Numbered from the stretch's first letter, positions 30,072 to 38,921 are shown. The stretch: 41,790 nt of DNA from Colidextribacter sp. OB.20 (GCF_009911595.1 NZ_QWKG01000035.1:1-41790); one strand, 5' to 3'. The notes: generated from the letters alone by a model not told the origin. Numbers and translations: made by a program.

Positions 30072-31483
30072 TGGAAACCAAAGCCCGGGTAGGCGTGTTC
30101 GCCATCGCCCTGGGGGCCTATCTGCCCCAGTTCCCGTCCCTGGTACCCGAGTTCCAGGCCCAGTATGAGGCCTTTAAGAAGCTGCTTCCGGACACCGTGG
30201 AGCTCATTGACGGCGGCCTGGTCACCACCAAGGAGCTGTCTCAGGCGGCGGGGGACAGGTTCCGGAGCGCCGACGTGGACCTGGTGATCCTCCAGCTGCT
30301 GACCTATGCCACCTCCTATAATATGCTCCCCGCCGTCCGGGACCTGGACGTGCCCGTCGTGCTGGTCAACCTCCAGAAGAAGCTGGCCCCCGACTATGCC
30401 AACACCGACACCGCCACCTGGCTGGGCGAGCTGTACGCCTGCGGGGCGGTGGGAGAGATGGTGGCCGACCTGGAGCGGGCGGGCAAGCGCCACGCCGTCA
30501 TCACCGGGGTGGTGGAGGGGGGCGACCCCCATGCCCAGGCGGAGCTTGAGGACTGGTGCAGGGCCGCCCAGGTGCGCCGCCGCTTCCGGGACACCAATCT
30601 GGCCCAGATTGGCCGGCCCTACCCCGGCATGATGGACCTGTATATCGACGAGACCAACCTCTACCACCGGATGTGGCTGTACACCAAGCAGTTTGACTGG
30701 GAGAAGCTGTGGGCCATCGCCGACGATGTCGCCGACGAGGCGGCCATCCGGGCCAAGGCCCAGGATATTCTGGACACCTTCGACATCGAGGGGGGCGGCA
30801 CCGCAGAGAAGGTCTGGGAGATGGCCAGGTATGTGGTGGCCTTCGAGCGGTGGGTGAAGGAGGAGCAGATCGCCTTCATCGCCTCCCACTACGACGGCTT
30901 TGCCCAGGGCAAGGCGGGCGTGCTGGACAGTATGCTCATCCCCGCCTTCTCCATGCTCATCAAGCAGGGGGTGGCCTGCGCCGTGGAGGGAGATATCAAG
31001 GTCGCTATGGCTATGAGCATCCTCAAGACCATCTCCGGAACCGGCCAGCTGTCCGAGATGTACTCCATCGACTTCAAGGAGGATATCTGCATCATTGGCC
31101 ACAGCGGCTCGGGCGACGCGGACATCTCCGCCCAAAAGCCCACCATGAAGATTGTCCCCGTGTTCCACGGCAAGACGGGGGGCGGGTATCTGACCCAGTT
31201 CTATCCCCATCTGGGTCCGGTGACCTACCTGGGCATCACCCAGGACCGGGACGGCCGGTTCAAATTCGTGGCGGCCGAGGGGGTCAACGAGGAGGGCCCC
31301 ATCTTCACCTTTGGCGACACCAACATGCGCACCCGCTTCACCTGCGGAGCCCGGGCCTTCTGCGACCGCTGGAGCGAGGCCGGCCCCACCCACCATATGG
31401 CTGCGGCCTCGGGCCGGCACATTGACACCATTTTGAAGGTGGCAAAGATCTTTAATGTGCCGGTGGACGTCATAACGCGGTAA
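30065..31483 (+). CDS. L-arabinose/L-fucose isomerase-family sugar isomerase
   Basis: A 472-aa protein of the AraA/FucI-like isomerase superfamily. The N-terminal domain reads RVGVFAIALGAYLPQFPSLV, ELIDGGLVTTKELSQAAGDR, DLVILQLLTYATSYNMLPAV. The C-terminal half has SMLIKQGVACAVEGDIKVAM, HSGSGDADI and THHMAAASGRHI. A conserved Glu (CAVEGDI) and His residues are candidates for metal binding. It lies between rhaB and rhaD, so by position it should turn an aldose (probably L-rhamnose) into the ketose that RhaB phosphorylates, replacing the unrelated RhaA. It may instead use L-fucose or another sugar. ATG at 30065 overlaps the kinase stop. Confidence 0.82.
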   Translation: MLVETKARVGVFAIALGAYLPQFPSLVPEFQAQYEAFKKLLPDTVELIDGGLVTTKELSQAAGDRFRSADVDLVILQLLTYATSYNMLPAVRDLDVPVVLVNLQKKLAPDYANTDTATWLGELYACGAVGEMVADLERAGKRHAVITGVVEGGDPHAQAELEDWCRAAQVRRRFRDTNLAQIGRPYPGMMDLYIDETNLYHRMWLYTKQFDWEKLWAIADDVADEAAIRAKAQDILDTFDIEGGGTAEKVWEMARYVVAFERWVKEEQIAFIASHYDGFAQGKAGVLDSMLIPAFSMLIKQGVACAVEGDIKVAMAMSILKTISGTGQLSEMYSIDFKEDICIIGHSGSGDADISAQKPTMKIVPVFHGKTGGGYLTQFYPHLGPVTYLGITQDRDGRFKFVAAEGVNEEGPIFTFGDTNMRTRFTCGARAFCDRWSEAGPTHHMAAASGRHIDTILKVAKIFNVPVDVITR

Positions 31484-31553
31484 AACTGCACGATACCCAA
31501 TACCGAAGAAATTTGCCGTCCGCAGGGGCGGATATCAGAAAGGAAATGTTATC

Positions 31554-32384
31554 ATGAACATGTTGGACGCGGAATTTGTCAAGGGCTTCATGCGCACGGC
31601 GGAGGACGGCTGGCTCCAGGGCTGGCACGAGCGCAACGGGGGCAACCTGAGCTATCGGGTCAAGCCCGAGGAGGTGGAGTCCGTCCGGGAGGAGCTGAGC
31701 CCCGGGGAGTGGAGGCCCATCGGCGCCGCCGTCCCCAGGCTGGCCGGGGAGTATTTCCTGGTCACCGGCTCGGGCAAGTACTTCCGCAACGTCACCATTA
31801 AGCCCGAGGACTCCTTCTGCCTCATCGAGCTGGACGGGGAGGGCGAGAACTACCGTATCTGCTGGGGCCTGGTCAACGGGGGCCGGCCCACCAGTGAGCT
31901 GCCCACCCACCTGATGAACCACGAGGTGAAGCTCGCCGCCGCCGGAGGAAAACACCGGGTGATCTATCACGCCCACCCCGCCAACATCATCGCGTTGACC
32001 TTTGCCCTGCCCCCCACCAGCGAGGCCTTTACCCGGGAGCTGTGGGAGATGGCCACCGAGTGTCCGGTCGTCTTTCCGGACGGCATCGGCGTGGTGCCCT
32101 GGATGGTCCCCGGCGGGCGGGAGATTGCCGTTGCCACCTCGGAGCTGATGAAGGAGTATGATGTGGCCGTCTGGGCCCACCATGGTCTGTTCTGCTCCGG
32201 CGAGGACTTTGACCTCACCTTCGGCCTGATGCACACAGTGGAGAAATCCGCCGAGATTCTGGTCAAGCTGCGGTCGATGCAGCCCTATAAGCGCCAGACC
32301 ATCCGGCCCGACGACTTCCGGGACCTGGCTAAGGACTTCAAGGTGGAGCTGCCGGAGCGGTATTTGTACGAAAAGAACGACTGA
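31554..32384 (+). CDS. rhaD: Rhamnulose-1-phosphate aldolase
   Basis: A 276-aa class II (zinc) aldolase of the RhaD type, which splits L-rhamnulose-1-phosphate into dihydroxyacetone phosphate and L-lactaldehyde. Evidence: WHERNGGNLSYRVKPEEVES (phosphate-binding NGGN) at about 23-42, YFLVTGSGKYFRNV at about 67-80, RPTSELPTHLMNHEV with the catalytic Glu near 117, the zinc ligands in VIYHAHPANIIALTF around 140-145, and the third ligand in VAVWAHHGLFCSGEDF around 205. Length matches E. coli RhaD (274 aa). It follows the isomerase by 70 bp with a good AGGAAATG ribosome region, and completes a kinase-isomerase-aldolase pathway. Confidence 0.9.
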   Translation: MNMLDAEFVKGFMRTAEDGWLQGWHERNGGNLSYRVKPEEVESVREELSPGEWRPIGAAVPRLAGEYFLVTGSGKYFRNVTIKPEDSFCLIELDGEGENYRICWGLVNGGRPTSELPTHLMNHEVKLAAAGGKHRVIYHAHPANIIALTFALPPTSEAFTRELWEMATECPVVFPDGIGVVPWMVPGGREIAVATSELMKEYDVAVWAHHGLFCSGEDFDLTFGLMHTVEKSAEILVKLRSMQPYKRQTIRPDDFRDLAKDFKVELPERYLYEKND

Positions 32385-32407
32385 GCAACTGGAAAAGGAG
32401 TGCTTTT

Positions 32408-33139
32408 ATGAGGCTGCTGCTTGTACGCCACGCGGAGCCGGACTATGAGCGTGACTCCCTGACGGATAAGGGATGGCGGGAGGCGGAGCTGCTGGCACAG
32501 CGGCTGGCCCGGATACCGGCGAGGGCCTACTATGTCTCCCCTCTGGGCCGGGCGAAGGACACCGCCTCGCTTACCCTGGAGGGGGTAGGCCGGACTGCCC
32601 GGGAGTGTCTGTGGCTGCGGGAATTTCATGCCCCCATCCGGCGCCCCGACGTGTCCGGCCAAAAAATAATCCCCTGGGACTGGCTGCCCCAGGACTGGAC
32701 TGCGGAGGAGCGGTTCTTCCGGGAGGACCAGTGGCATCAGGCCCCGGCCATGGTGGAGGGGGACGTCAAGAGGGAGTACGACTGGGTCACAGGGGAGCTG
32801 GACCGCTTGCTGGAAGGCCATGGCTACCGCCGTGAGGGCCGCTTCTACCGGGTTTTGGCCCCAAATAACGACACTCTGGTGCTGTTCTGCCACTTCGGCG
32901 TGTCCTGCGTCCTCCTGAGCCGCCTGCTGAACCTGTCTCCCATGGTCCTGTGGCACGGCTGCTGCGCCGCGCCCTCCTCCGTCACCACTGTGGTGACAGA
33001 GGAGCGCCGGGAGGGGACCGCCTCCTTTAGAATGCTGAGCTTTGGGGATACCTCCCACCTGTATGCCGGCGGCGAGGAGCCCTCCTTCGCGGCCCGGTTC
33101 AGAGAGTGTTACCAGAATGACTGGGAGCGGCGGGATTAG
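32408..33139 (+). CDS. Histidine phosphatase (phosphoglycerate mutase-like) family protein
   Basis: A 243-aa protein of the histidine phosphatase superfamily. The catalytic RHG-type motif is LLLVRHAEPDYERDSLTDKG at the N-terminus (RHAEP), with YYVSPLGRAKDTASL and the second catalytic His in LVLFCHFGVSCVLLSR around residue 162. Substrates in this family range from sugar phosphates to nucleotides. It follows rhaD by 23 bp with AAAAGGAG, so is likely in the same operon, perhaps removing phosphate from a pathway intermediate. Its TAG stop coincides with the first bases of the conserved element at 33137. Confidence 0.82.
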   Translation: MRLLLVRHAEPDYERDSLTDKGWREAELLAQRLARIPARAYYVSPLGRAKDTASLTLEGVGRTARECLWLREFHAPIRRPDVSGQKIIPWDWLPQDWTAEERFFREDQWHQAPAMVEGDVKREYDWVTGELDRLLEGHGYRREGRFYRVLAPNNDTLVLFCHFGVSCVLLSRLLNLSPMVLWHGCCAAPSSVTTVVTEERREGTASFRMLSFGDTSHLYAGGEEPSFAARFRECYQNDWERRD

Positions 33140-33281
33140 GCGCCGTTTGAAAAAATGGAAATATGCACAGTGGTGAGGGTTTTTGCCAGATAAACACAAT
33201 TTTTCGCAGGAATACTGGATATGTTTCAAAAAAATGAGGCAGTATGGCGAAAAAAGACTCGCCCTTTGGACGTATTGACAT
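33137..33281 (+). repeat. Conserved upstream element, copy B (longest)
   Basis: Starts taggcgccgtttgaaaaa and ends GTATTGACATTG. It matches copy A (2497-2621) nearly throughout, and carries an extra ~20 bp (ttttgccagataaacacaa) also partly present in copy C. It lies between the phosphatase stop and the promoter of the Na/Pi symporter gene, in the same orientation as that gene. Confidence 0.75.
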
Positions 33282-33318
33282 TGACAGGGCCAACTTTTCT
33301 CCCTATAATGATAATGGA
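33280..33318 (+). promoter_or_regulatory. Promoter of the Na/Pi symporter gene
   Basis: TTGACA and TATAAT separated by 17 bp (gggccaacttttctccc), a perfect consensus, within 33280-33312. It directly follows conserved element copy B. Confidence 0.8.
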
Positions 33319-33374
33319 AGAATTTCGGAGTATTGCTCGAAAAAGGCAATGTGACGGGAGAAGAAGGGAAAAGA

Positions 33375-35018
33375 ATGGATTTATTAGAACTTTTAGGCGT
33401 CTTTGGCGGCCTGGCGCTGTTCCTGCACGGGATGCAGATGATGAGCGCCGGCCTGGAGGCCGCCGCCGGCGGACAGATGAAGGCCGTTCTGGAGCGGCTG
33501 ACCTCCAACCCTCTGATGGGCATTCTGATCGGGACGCTGATTACCACCGCTGTCCAGTCCTCCTCGGCCACCACGGTGATGGTGGTGGGCTTTGTCAACG
33601 CGGGCATGATGACTCTGAACCAGGCGGTGTGGATTATCATGGGGGCCAATGTGGGCAAGACCACCACCGGCCTGCTCATCGCCATGGACGTGGGAGCGCT
33701 GGCCCCGGTGGTGGCCTTCGCCGGCGTGGCCCTGATGGTCTTTGTGAAAAAGCCCGGCCTCCAGCACATCGGCCAGCTGCTGGCCGGTCTGGGCATCCTC
33801 TTTCTGGGCATGGACATGATGAGCGCGGCCATGGAGCCCCTCCGGAACGTTCCCGCCTTTGTTCACCTGATGGCCACCCTCTCCAACCCCCTGCTGGGCA
33901 TTACCTTCGGCGCGCTGTTCACCGCCCTGATCCAGTCCTCCGCCGCCTCCATCGGTATTTTGCAGACCCTGGCCGCCGCCGGGGCGGTGGAGTTCTCCTC
34001 CTCGGTCTACATCCTGTTCGGTCAGAACATCGGAACCTGTATCACTGCCGTGATGGCCTCCTTCGGCGTCAACCGTGACGCCAAACGGGCCACCTGCGTC
34101 CATATCCTCTTCAATGTCATCGGCACAGTGATCTTCACCGCTGTGGTTATGATCTTCCCCCTCACCGGGCTGATTGAGGAGCTGGTCCCCGGGCCTATGG
34201 GTCAGATCGCCGTGATGCACGTGGTATTCAACCTTGCCACCACCGTTCTGCTCTTCCCCTTCGGCGGATATCTGGCCCGGCTGGCTACCCGGATTCTCCC
34301 GGACACGGAGCAGCCCACGCAGAAGGACGGGATGCGCCTGTTCTATCTGACCCCTGTGGCCGCCGGCGGCCGGGAGGGCGGCCTGGGCGTCTCCGCCATT
34401 GTGGTGGACCAGCTGCGCAGTGAGCTGCGCCGGATGCTGGAGATGGCCCGGCAGAATGTGGATGCCAGCTTCAAGGCTGTGATGGACCGGGACACCTCCC
34501 CCCTGGAGCGGGTGGACAGCCGGGAGCAGTATATCGACTATCTCAACCGGGAAATTTCCCGCTACATATCCCAGCTCATCTCTATTGAGACCAACGAGCG
34601 CGGGTCCCAGATCGTCAGCAGTCTCTTTTCCATCTCGGGCAACATTGAGCGCATCGGCGACCACGCCGACAATCTGGCCGGCTACACCCGGATGCTGGAG
34701 GAGAAGGACATCCCCCTGTCCGACTTTGCCAGACAGGAGCTGAACCAGATGCGGGATATCTCTCTGCGGGCCATGTCCGCCCTGCTGTCCAGCGAGGCCG
34801 GCACGCCCAACTGGCTGGCCCAGGTGGCCCAGGTGGAGCAGAAGATCGACGACATGACCCGCCAGTTCCAGCAGAGCCAGCTGGCCCGGATGCGGGAGGG
34901 GGTCTGCTCCGACGAGGCCTGTATCCTGTACTCCGAGCTGCTCACCGACTTCGAGCGTATCGGCGACCACGTTCTCAACATCGCCCAGGAGCTGACCAAG
35001 GCTCAGATTCCCCTGTGA
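33375..35018 (+). CDS. Na/Pi cotransporter (NptA/PNaS family) with PhoU-like domain
   Basis: A 547-aa membrane protein. The N-terminal 315 residues carry the two inverted Na_Pi_cotrans repeats, each with the QSS motif: TAVQSSSATTVMVVGFVNAG (about 53-72) and TALIQSSAASIGILQTLAAAG (about 180-200), plus MGANVGKTTTGLLIA and FGQNIGTCITAVMAS. The C-terminal 200 residues form PhoU-like helical bundles (SGNIERIGDHADNLAGYTRM, DFERIGDHVLNIAQEL). It imports phosphate with sodium and may regulate itself through the PhoU part. The ATG at 33375 follows GAAGGGAAAAG. A strong terminator lies downstream. Confidence 0.9.
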   Translation: MDLLELLGVFGGLALFLHGMQMMSAGLEAAAGGQMKAVLERLTSNPLMGILIGTLITTAVQSSSATTVMVVGFVNAGMMTLNQAVWIIMGANVGKTTTGLLIAMDVGALAPVVAFAGVALMVFVKKPGLQHIGQLLAGLGILFLGMDMMSAAMEPLRNVPAFVHLMATLSNPLLGITFGALFTALIQSSAASIGILQTLAAAGAVEFSSSVYILFGQNIGTCITAVMASFGVNRDAKRATCVHILFNVIGTVIFTAVVMIFPLTGLIEELVPGPMGQIAVMHVVFNLATTVLLFPFGGYLARLATRILPDTEQPTQKDGMRLFYLTPVAAGGREGGLGVSAIVVDQLRSELRRMLEMARQNVDASFKAVMDRDTSPLERVDSREQYIDYLNREISRYISQLISIETNERGSQIVSSLFSISGNIERIGDHADNLAGYTRMLEEKDIPLSDFARQELNQMRDISLRAMSALLSSEAGTPNWLAQVAQVEQKIDDMTRQFQQSQLARMREGVCSDEACILYSELLTDFERIGDHVLNIAQELTKAQIPL

Positions 35019-35032
35019 TTCCTGAAAAATTG

Positions 35033-35062
35033 CGGCCCCGTGGAACCACGGGGCCGTTTTTT
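35033..35062 (+). terminator. Rho-independent terminator of the Na/Pi symporter gene
   Basis: A perfect 11-bp stem cggccccgtgg / ccacggggccg with a 2-nt loop and six Ts. Confidence 0.92.
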
Positions 35063-35069
35063 GCGGGCC

Positions 35070-35095
35070 GCAACTGTTGGTTGCGGGAATTTCCA
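35070..35095 (+). promoter_or_regulatory. GCAAC-N5-GTTGC dyad upstream of the XRE gene at 35162
   Basis: gcaac tgttg gttgc, then GGGAATTTCCA. It is the same arrangement and the same 92-bp distance to the ATG as at 5070. A TATAAT box follows at 35129-35134. Confidence 0.5.
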
Positions 35096-35161
35096 AGTCC
35101 GCTTGATTGCTTTTTGGCCGATTTTTCCTATAATTAAGGAAAATCGAGAGGAGGAAACACC

Positions 35162-35821
35162 ATGACGTTGGCGGAAAAAATCCTGTCCCTGCGGACAGAG
35201 AAGGGCATGTCTCAGGACAGCCTGGCGGAGAAGCTGGAGGTCTCCCGGCAGAGTGTGAGCAAGTGGGAGACGGGCCAGTCCACCCCCGACCTGGACAAGA
35301 TCATTAAGCTTGCCGACCTGTTCGGCGTGAGCGTGGACGAACTGGTCCGGGAGGGGGAGCGCCCTCAGCCCCCGGAGCCGCCCCAGCCCCAGGTGGTCTA
35401 TGTGGAGCGGGAAAAACGGGGTCTGACCCCCATCCAAACTCTGGGCGTCGTGATGGAGATCACAGGCGTGGCCCTGGCTGTCATTGGGATCATGGGCGCT
35501 CCCCTGCTGATTTGGGCGGCGGCCGCCCTGGTCATCCTGGGCCTGCCCCTGCTGCTGGCAAGGAAGCACCCCTTTTTAATCACTGGATGGCTGGCGGTAG
35601 CGTTGAGTTGTCTGGTTTTGAATCCATATGTCGCTGTGTGCCCTTGGGGACTTGTAGGAGGACTTCAGCGGCTGTATCTCTTTATCACTGTGCCGGGAAT
35701 CCGATATCGCTCCACCGTCTTTGCCATCGCGGTAGGGATTGTCCGGGGCTCTTTGACCTTGGCGCTGATGTTTTTCACCTGGAGGGCCTGGAAAAAGAAG
35801 CGGCCGCCGGAGGAAACATAA
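35162..35821 (+). CDS. XRE-family regulator with C-terminal membrane domain
   Basis: A 219-aa protein: HTH_3 domain (LAEKILSLRTEKGMSQDSLA, EKLEVSRQSVSKWETGQSTP; residues 1-62), a proline-rich linker (PPEPPQPQ, about 72-84), then about four hydrophobic segments between residues 95 and 210. Same architecture as the regulators at 5162 and 5937, and the same upstream dyad as 5162. GAGAGGAGG precedes the ATG. The inducing signal and targets are unknown; the usual inference is envelope sensing with self-regulation. Confidence 0.8.
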   Translation: MTLAEKILSLRTEKGMSQDSLAEKLEVSRQSVSKWETGQSTPDLDKIIKLADLFGVSVDELVREGERPQPPEPPQPQVVYVEREKRGLTPIQTLGVVMEITGVALAVIGIMGAPLLIWAAAALVILGLPLLLARKHPFLITGWLAVALSCLVLNPYVAVCPWGLVGGLQRLYLFITVPGIRYRSTVFAIAVGIVRGSLTLALMFFTWRAWKKKRPPEET

Positions 35822-35834
35822 CCCGCCGCAGCGG

Positions 35835-35980
35835 AAAAAGCCTCCCTTTTAAAAGGGAGGGGGACCGCCGGCGAAGCCGGTGGTGGAGGGTTTTTCTATC
35901 GAAACGCCCCGCCTCCTGGGAAGAAAAACCCCCAGTCACGGCTTTGCCGTGCCAGCCCCCTTTGCGAAGGGGGCCTTTTT
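35835..35980. repeat. MITE-like composite palindromic element, second copy type
   Basis: Both ends hold an outer hairpin (cctcccttttaaaagggagg on the left, cccccttTGCGaaggggg on the right), then an inner hairpin (ccggcgaagccgg on the left, cggctttgccg on the right) and a GGGTTTTT / AAAAACCC step. Same layout as 10042-10222 but different sequence. Confidence 0.65.
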
Positions 35981-36003
35981 ATGCTCTCCCGGAAGTTTTC
36001 CGG

Positions 36004-36032
36004 TTTACAAGCTTCTTTTGCTATGGTAGAAT
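36004..36032 (+). promoter_or_regulatory. Promoter of the YfbR-like gene
   Basis: TTTACA (36004-36009) and TAGAAT (36027-36032) are 17 bp apart. Confidence 0.65.
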
Positions 36033-36064
36033 AGGGAGACTTGAAAAAAGGAGCGTTTGTAACT

Positions 36065-36640
36065 GTGGCCTACAACTTTTTCCCTATGATCTCCCGGATG
36101 CGGTACATCAACCGCTGGGGCCTGATGCGCAACACCCGGCTGGAGAACATCCAGGAGCACTCCCACCAGGTGGCGGTGCTGGCCCACGCCCTTGCCGTCA
36201 TCGAGAACCGCTATTTCGGCGGGCAGATCGACCCAGGCGCTGTGGCGGTGGCCGCCCTGTATCACGACGCCAGCGAGATTCTCACCGGTGACATGCCCAC
36301 CCCCATCAAATACGACAACCCGGACATCCAGAGCGCCTACAAGGATGTGGAGGCGGTGGCGGAGCGCAAGCTGCTGTCCATGCTCCCCCCTGACCTGCGC
36401 CCCGATTTTGAGGAGGCGGTCACCATCCCTGATCCGGAGGTCCACGCCATTGTCAAGGCGGCGGACAAGCTGTCTGCTTACCTCAAGTGTGTGGAGGAGC
36501 TGAAGGCGGGGAATACCGAGTTCAAAAAGGCCAAGGAGCAGACCTTCGCCGCCCTGCGTGAAAATCCCAGCCCCGCCCTGAAATACTTCATGGAGCACTT
36601 TTTGGACGGGTTTGAATTGACATTGGACGAGTTGAATTGA
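36065..36640 (+). CDS. HD-domain 5'-deoxynucleotidase, YfbR-like
   Basis: A 191-aa HD-domain phosphohydrolase. Evidence: MISRMRYINRWGLMRNTRLE at the start, the first metal His in NIQEHSHQVAVLAHALAVI (about residues 30-48), the HD pair in AALYHDASEILTGDMPTPIK (about 68-87), and a distal Asp in IVKAADKLSAYLKCVEEL. This set and length match YfbR, which dephosphorylates deoxynucleoside 5'-monophosphates. The GTG start at 36065 follows AAAGGAG with an 11-nt spacer; an upstream TTG would overlap that site. It has its own promoter. Confidence 0.85.
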   Translation: MAYNFFPMISRMRYINRWGLMRNTRLENIQEHSHQVAVLAHALAVIENRYFGGQIDPGAVAVAALYHDASEILTGDMPTPIKYDNPDIQSAYKDVEAVAERKLLSMLPPDLRPDFEEAVTIPDPEVHAIVKAADKLSAYLKCVEELKAGNTEFKKAKEQTFAALRENPSPALKYFMEHFLDGFELTLDELN

Positions 36641-36642
36641 CC

Positions 36643-36717
36643 GTAGGGCGCGACGACCCGGCGCGCCGTTTTCGGACAGACAATATAGGCGCGGCGTGCC
36701 GGGTGGTCACGCCCTAC
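36643..36717. repeat. REP-like repeat, type A, copy 5
   Basis: A 75-bp diverged copy (GTAGGGCGCGACGACCC ... GTCACGCCCTAC), beginning 2 bp after the YfbR stop. Confidence 0.8.
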
Positions 36718-36744
36718 AAAATGTCATAAGGAAGGAATTTTGTT

Positions 36745-37014
36745 ATGAAAGCCATTGTTACCGTCATCGGCAAGGACCGGGTGGGCATTACCGCCGCCGT
36801 ATGCTCCCTCCTCGCCCGGCACAACATCAACATTCTGGATATCACGCAGACTGTTTTGCAGGAGTTTTTCACCATGGTCATGCTGGTGGACACCGCCGCC
36901 TGTGAGCAGTCCATCGGCGATATGGCCGACATCCTCGCTCAGGCCGGCCAGGAGGAGGGCCTGTCTATCCGCATCCAGCGGGAGGATATCTTCAACGCCA
37001 TGCACCGCATATAA
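36745..37014 (+). CDS. ACT-domain protein (UPF0237)
   Basis: An 89-aa single ACT domain: AIVTVIGKDRVGITAAVCSL, LARHNINILDITQTVLQEFF, TMVMLVDTA, then a C-terminal helix. ACT domains bind amino acids or similar ligands and regulate partner proteins. Members of UPF0237 are routinely encoded directly before DUF711/UPF0210 genes, as here (12 bp gap), so it is presumed to be its regulatory partner. AAGGAAG precedes the ATG. Confidence 0.9.
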   Translation: MKAIVTVIGKDRVGITAAVCSLLARHNINILDITQTVLQEFFTMVMLVDTAACEQSIGDMADILAQAGQEEGLSIRIQREDIFNAMHRI

Positions 37015-37026
37015 GGGGTGGCTGCC

Positions 37027-38385
37027 ATGTTAAATCAACACGAGATCATGCAGACCATCCAGATGATTGACCAGCAGCATCTGGATGTGCGCACCATCAC
37101 CATGGGCATCTCCCTGCTCTCCTGCGCCCACAGCGATGTGAAAACCGCCTGTGACAAGGTATACGATAAAATTACCAGATACGCCGAAAAGCTGGTGGCC
37201 ACCGGCGAGGCCATCGAGAAGGAGTTCGGCATCCCCATCGTCAACAAGCGCATCTCCGTCACCCCCATCGCCCTGGTAGCCGCGGCGGCGGAGACGGACA
37301 GCTATGTCCCCTTCGCCCTGGCTCTGGACCGGGCGGCCAAGACCTGCGGGGTCAACTTTATCGGCGGCTTCTCCGCCCTGGTTCAGAAGGGCATGACCGA
37401 CGCCGACCGCATTCTCATCCGCTCCATCCCCGAGGCCCTGGCTGCAACGGATATTGTCTGCGCCTCCGTCAATGTGGGCTCAACCAAGGCGGGCATCGAC
37501 ATGGACGCAGTGGCCCTTATGGGCCGGACCATCAAGGATTTGGCCCAAAAAACCGCCGATCGGGGGGGCTTCGGCTGTGCTAAGCTGGTGGTCTTCTGCA
37601 ACGCCGTGGAGGACAATCCCTTTATGGCCGGGGCCTTCCACGGGGTGGGCGAGCCGGAGAGGGTCATTAACGTGGGTGTCTCCGGCCCCGGCGTGGTGCA
37701 CCATGCCCTCCAGGACGTAAAGGGCCAGCCCTTTGACGTGGTGGCCGAGACGGTAAAAAAGACCGCCTTCCGTATCACCCGTATGGGCCAGCTGGTGGCC
37801 CAGGAGGCCAGCCGGCGGCTGGACACCCCCTTTGGCATTGTGGACCTGTCCCTGGCCCCTACCCCCGCCATCGGCGACAGTGTGGCCCGGATTTTAGAGG
37901 AGATGGGCCTGGAGGTCTGCGGCACCCACGGCACTACCGCGGCTCTGGCGCTCCTCAACGACGCGGTGAAGAAGGGGGGCGTTATGGCCTCCTCCCATGT
38001 GGGCGGGCTGTCCGGCGCCTTTATCCCTGTCAGCGAGGATGAGGGCATGATCGCCGCCGCCAGAAGCGGCGCCCTCACCCTGGACAAGCTGGAGGCTATG
38101 ACCTGCGTGTGCTCGGTGGGGCTGGATATGATTGCCGTCCCCGGCGACACCCCCGCAGAGACCATCTCCGCCATCATCGCCGACGAGGCGGCCATCGGCA
38201 TGGTCAACTCCAAGACCACCGCCGTGCGGATTATTCCCGCCCCCGGCTGCACCGTGGGGGACACGGTGGAGTTCGGCGGACTGTTGGGCTCCGCCCCCGT
38301 CCAGCCGGTTCACCCCTTCTCCGCCAGAGACTTTGTGGCCCGGGGCGGCCTTATCCCGGCCCCTATGCAGAGCTTGAAAAATTGA
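37027..38385 (+). CDS. UPF0210 (DUF711) family protein
   Basis: A 452-aa cytoplasmic protein that matches the DUF711/PFL3 family (about 450 aa) throughout. Typical segments: [103 protein letters not shown] and [20 protein letters not shown]. Its fold resembles pyruvate formate-lyase-type barrels, but no reaction is established. Co-transcribed with the ACT protein. The ATG at 37027 follows AAGGGGTGG. Confidence 0.9.
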   Translation: MLNQHEIMQTIQMIDQQHLDVRTITMGISLLSCAHSDVKTACDKVYDKITRYAEKLVATGEAIEKEFGIPIVNKRISVTPIALVAAAAETDSYVPFALALDRAAKTCGVNFIGGFSALVQKGMTDADRILIRSIPEALAATDIVCASVNVGSTKAGIDMDAVALMGRTIKDLAQKTADRGGFGCAKLVVFCNAVEDNPFMAGAFHGVGEPERVINVGVSGPGVVHHALQDVKGQPFDVVAETVKKTAFRITRMGQLVAQEASRRLDTPFGIVDLSLAPTPAIGDSVARILEEMGLEVCGTHGTTAALALLNDAVKKGGVMASSHVGGLSGAFIPVSEDEGMIAAARSGALTLDKLEAMTCVCSVGLDMIAVPGDTPAETISAIIADEAAIGMVNSKTTAVRIIPAPGCTVGDTVEFGGLLGSAPVQPVHPFSARDFVARGGLIPAPMQSLKN

Positions 38386-38402
38386 GCGCATATAACATAT
38401 AG

Positions 38403-38433
38403 AGTGGCGCCTCCGAAAGGAGACGCCACTTTA
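38403..38433 (+). terminator. Terminator after the DUF711 gene
   Basis: Stem agtggcg / cgccact with inner CTCC/GGAG pairing and TTTAT. It also lies at the end of the small minus-strand gene (stop 38431), so it may serve both. Confidence 0.75.
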
Positions 38434-38538
38434 TCGGTCGCTGGCCAGCCAGCTCTCTCCCTGAAAAATCAGGTCGTCCAGGTCGGGTCTGTTAGGTATG
38501 GGTATATCGGATGGCTTTTGAGGCCTGTTGTCGTTCAT
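38431..38538 (-). CDS. Small hypothetical protein (35 aa)
   Basis: A 35-aa frame starting MNDNRPQKPSDIPIPNRPDL and ending LDDLIFQGESWLASDR. It has a strong ribosome site (GGAGG, 7 nt before the ATG) and an acidic, proline-rich composition with no membrane segment. The good ribosome site and convergent placement support a real gene, but I recognise no family. Confidence 0.45.
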   Translation of the reverse strand: MNDNRPQKPSDIPIPNRPDLDDLIFQGESWLASDR

Positions 38539-38654
38539 TCCGGTTCCTCCAATGTGTAAGATTTGTGATATACATATCAGTATATGCGGCAGGCTGAAGA
38601 AAATGTGACGATTTTTGTACAATTTGTTTTGAGAAATCAATTGAAAAATTTCTC

Positions 38655-38683
38655 TTGACATGACCGTGGATTTGTGATATTCT
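38655..38683 (+). promoter_or_regulatory. Promoter of the tRNA pair
   Basis: TTGACA (38655-38660) and TATTCT (38678-38683) are 17 bp apart, 31 bp before tRNA-Leu. Confidence 0.8.
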
Positions 38684-38714
38684 ATTTAAGCATCTAAGAC
38701 CGGAAGCCACCCAT

Positions 38715-38801
38715 GCCGGAGTGGCGGAATTGGCAGACGCCCGGGACTTAAAATCCCGTGGGAGCGATCCCGTGCCGGTTCGACCCCGGTCTCCGGCACC
38801 A
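38715..38801 (+). tRNA. tRNA-Leu (anticodon UAA)
   Basis: An 87-nt class II tRNA. The acceptor GCCGGAG pairs with CTCCGGC, followed by A and an encoded CCA. The anticodon loop CTTAAAA lies in a CGGGA/TCCCG stem (anticodon TAA in DNA). A long variable arm (GTGGGAGCGATCCCGT region) and a GGTTCGACCCC T arm are present. Confidence 0.95.
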
Positions 38802-38804
38802 TAT

Positions 38805-38880
<76 letters not shown>

Positions 38881-38887
38881 GAAAAAG

Positions 38888-38921
38888 GAAGTAGAGATAT
38901 CTAATCTCTACTTCTTTTTTT
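38888..38921 (+). terminator. Terminator of the tRNA pair
   Basis: Perfect 11-bp stem gaagtagagat / atctctacttc, 5-nt loop, seven Ts. Confidence 0.9.

Noticed and set aside
31521..31536. Type B palindrome half (gcaggggcggatatc) before rhaD
   Set aside because: Only one arm is recognisable, so it cannot be separated from chance.
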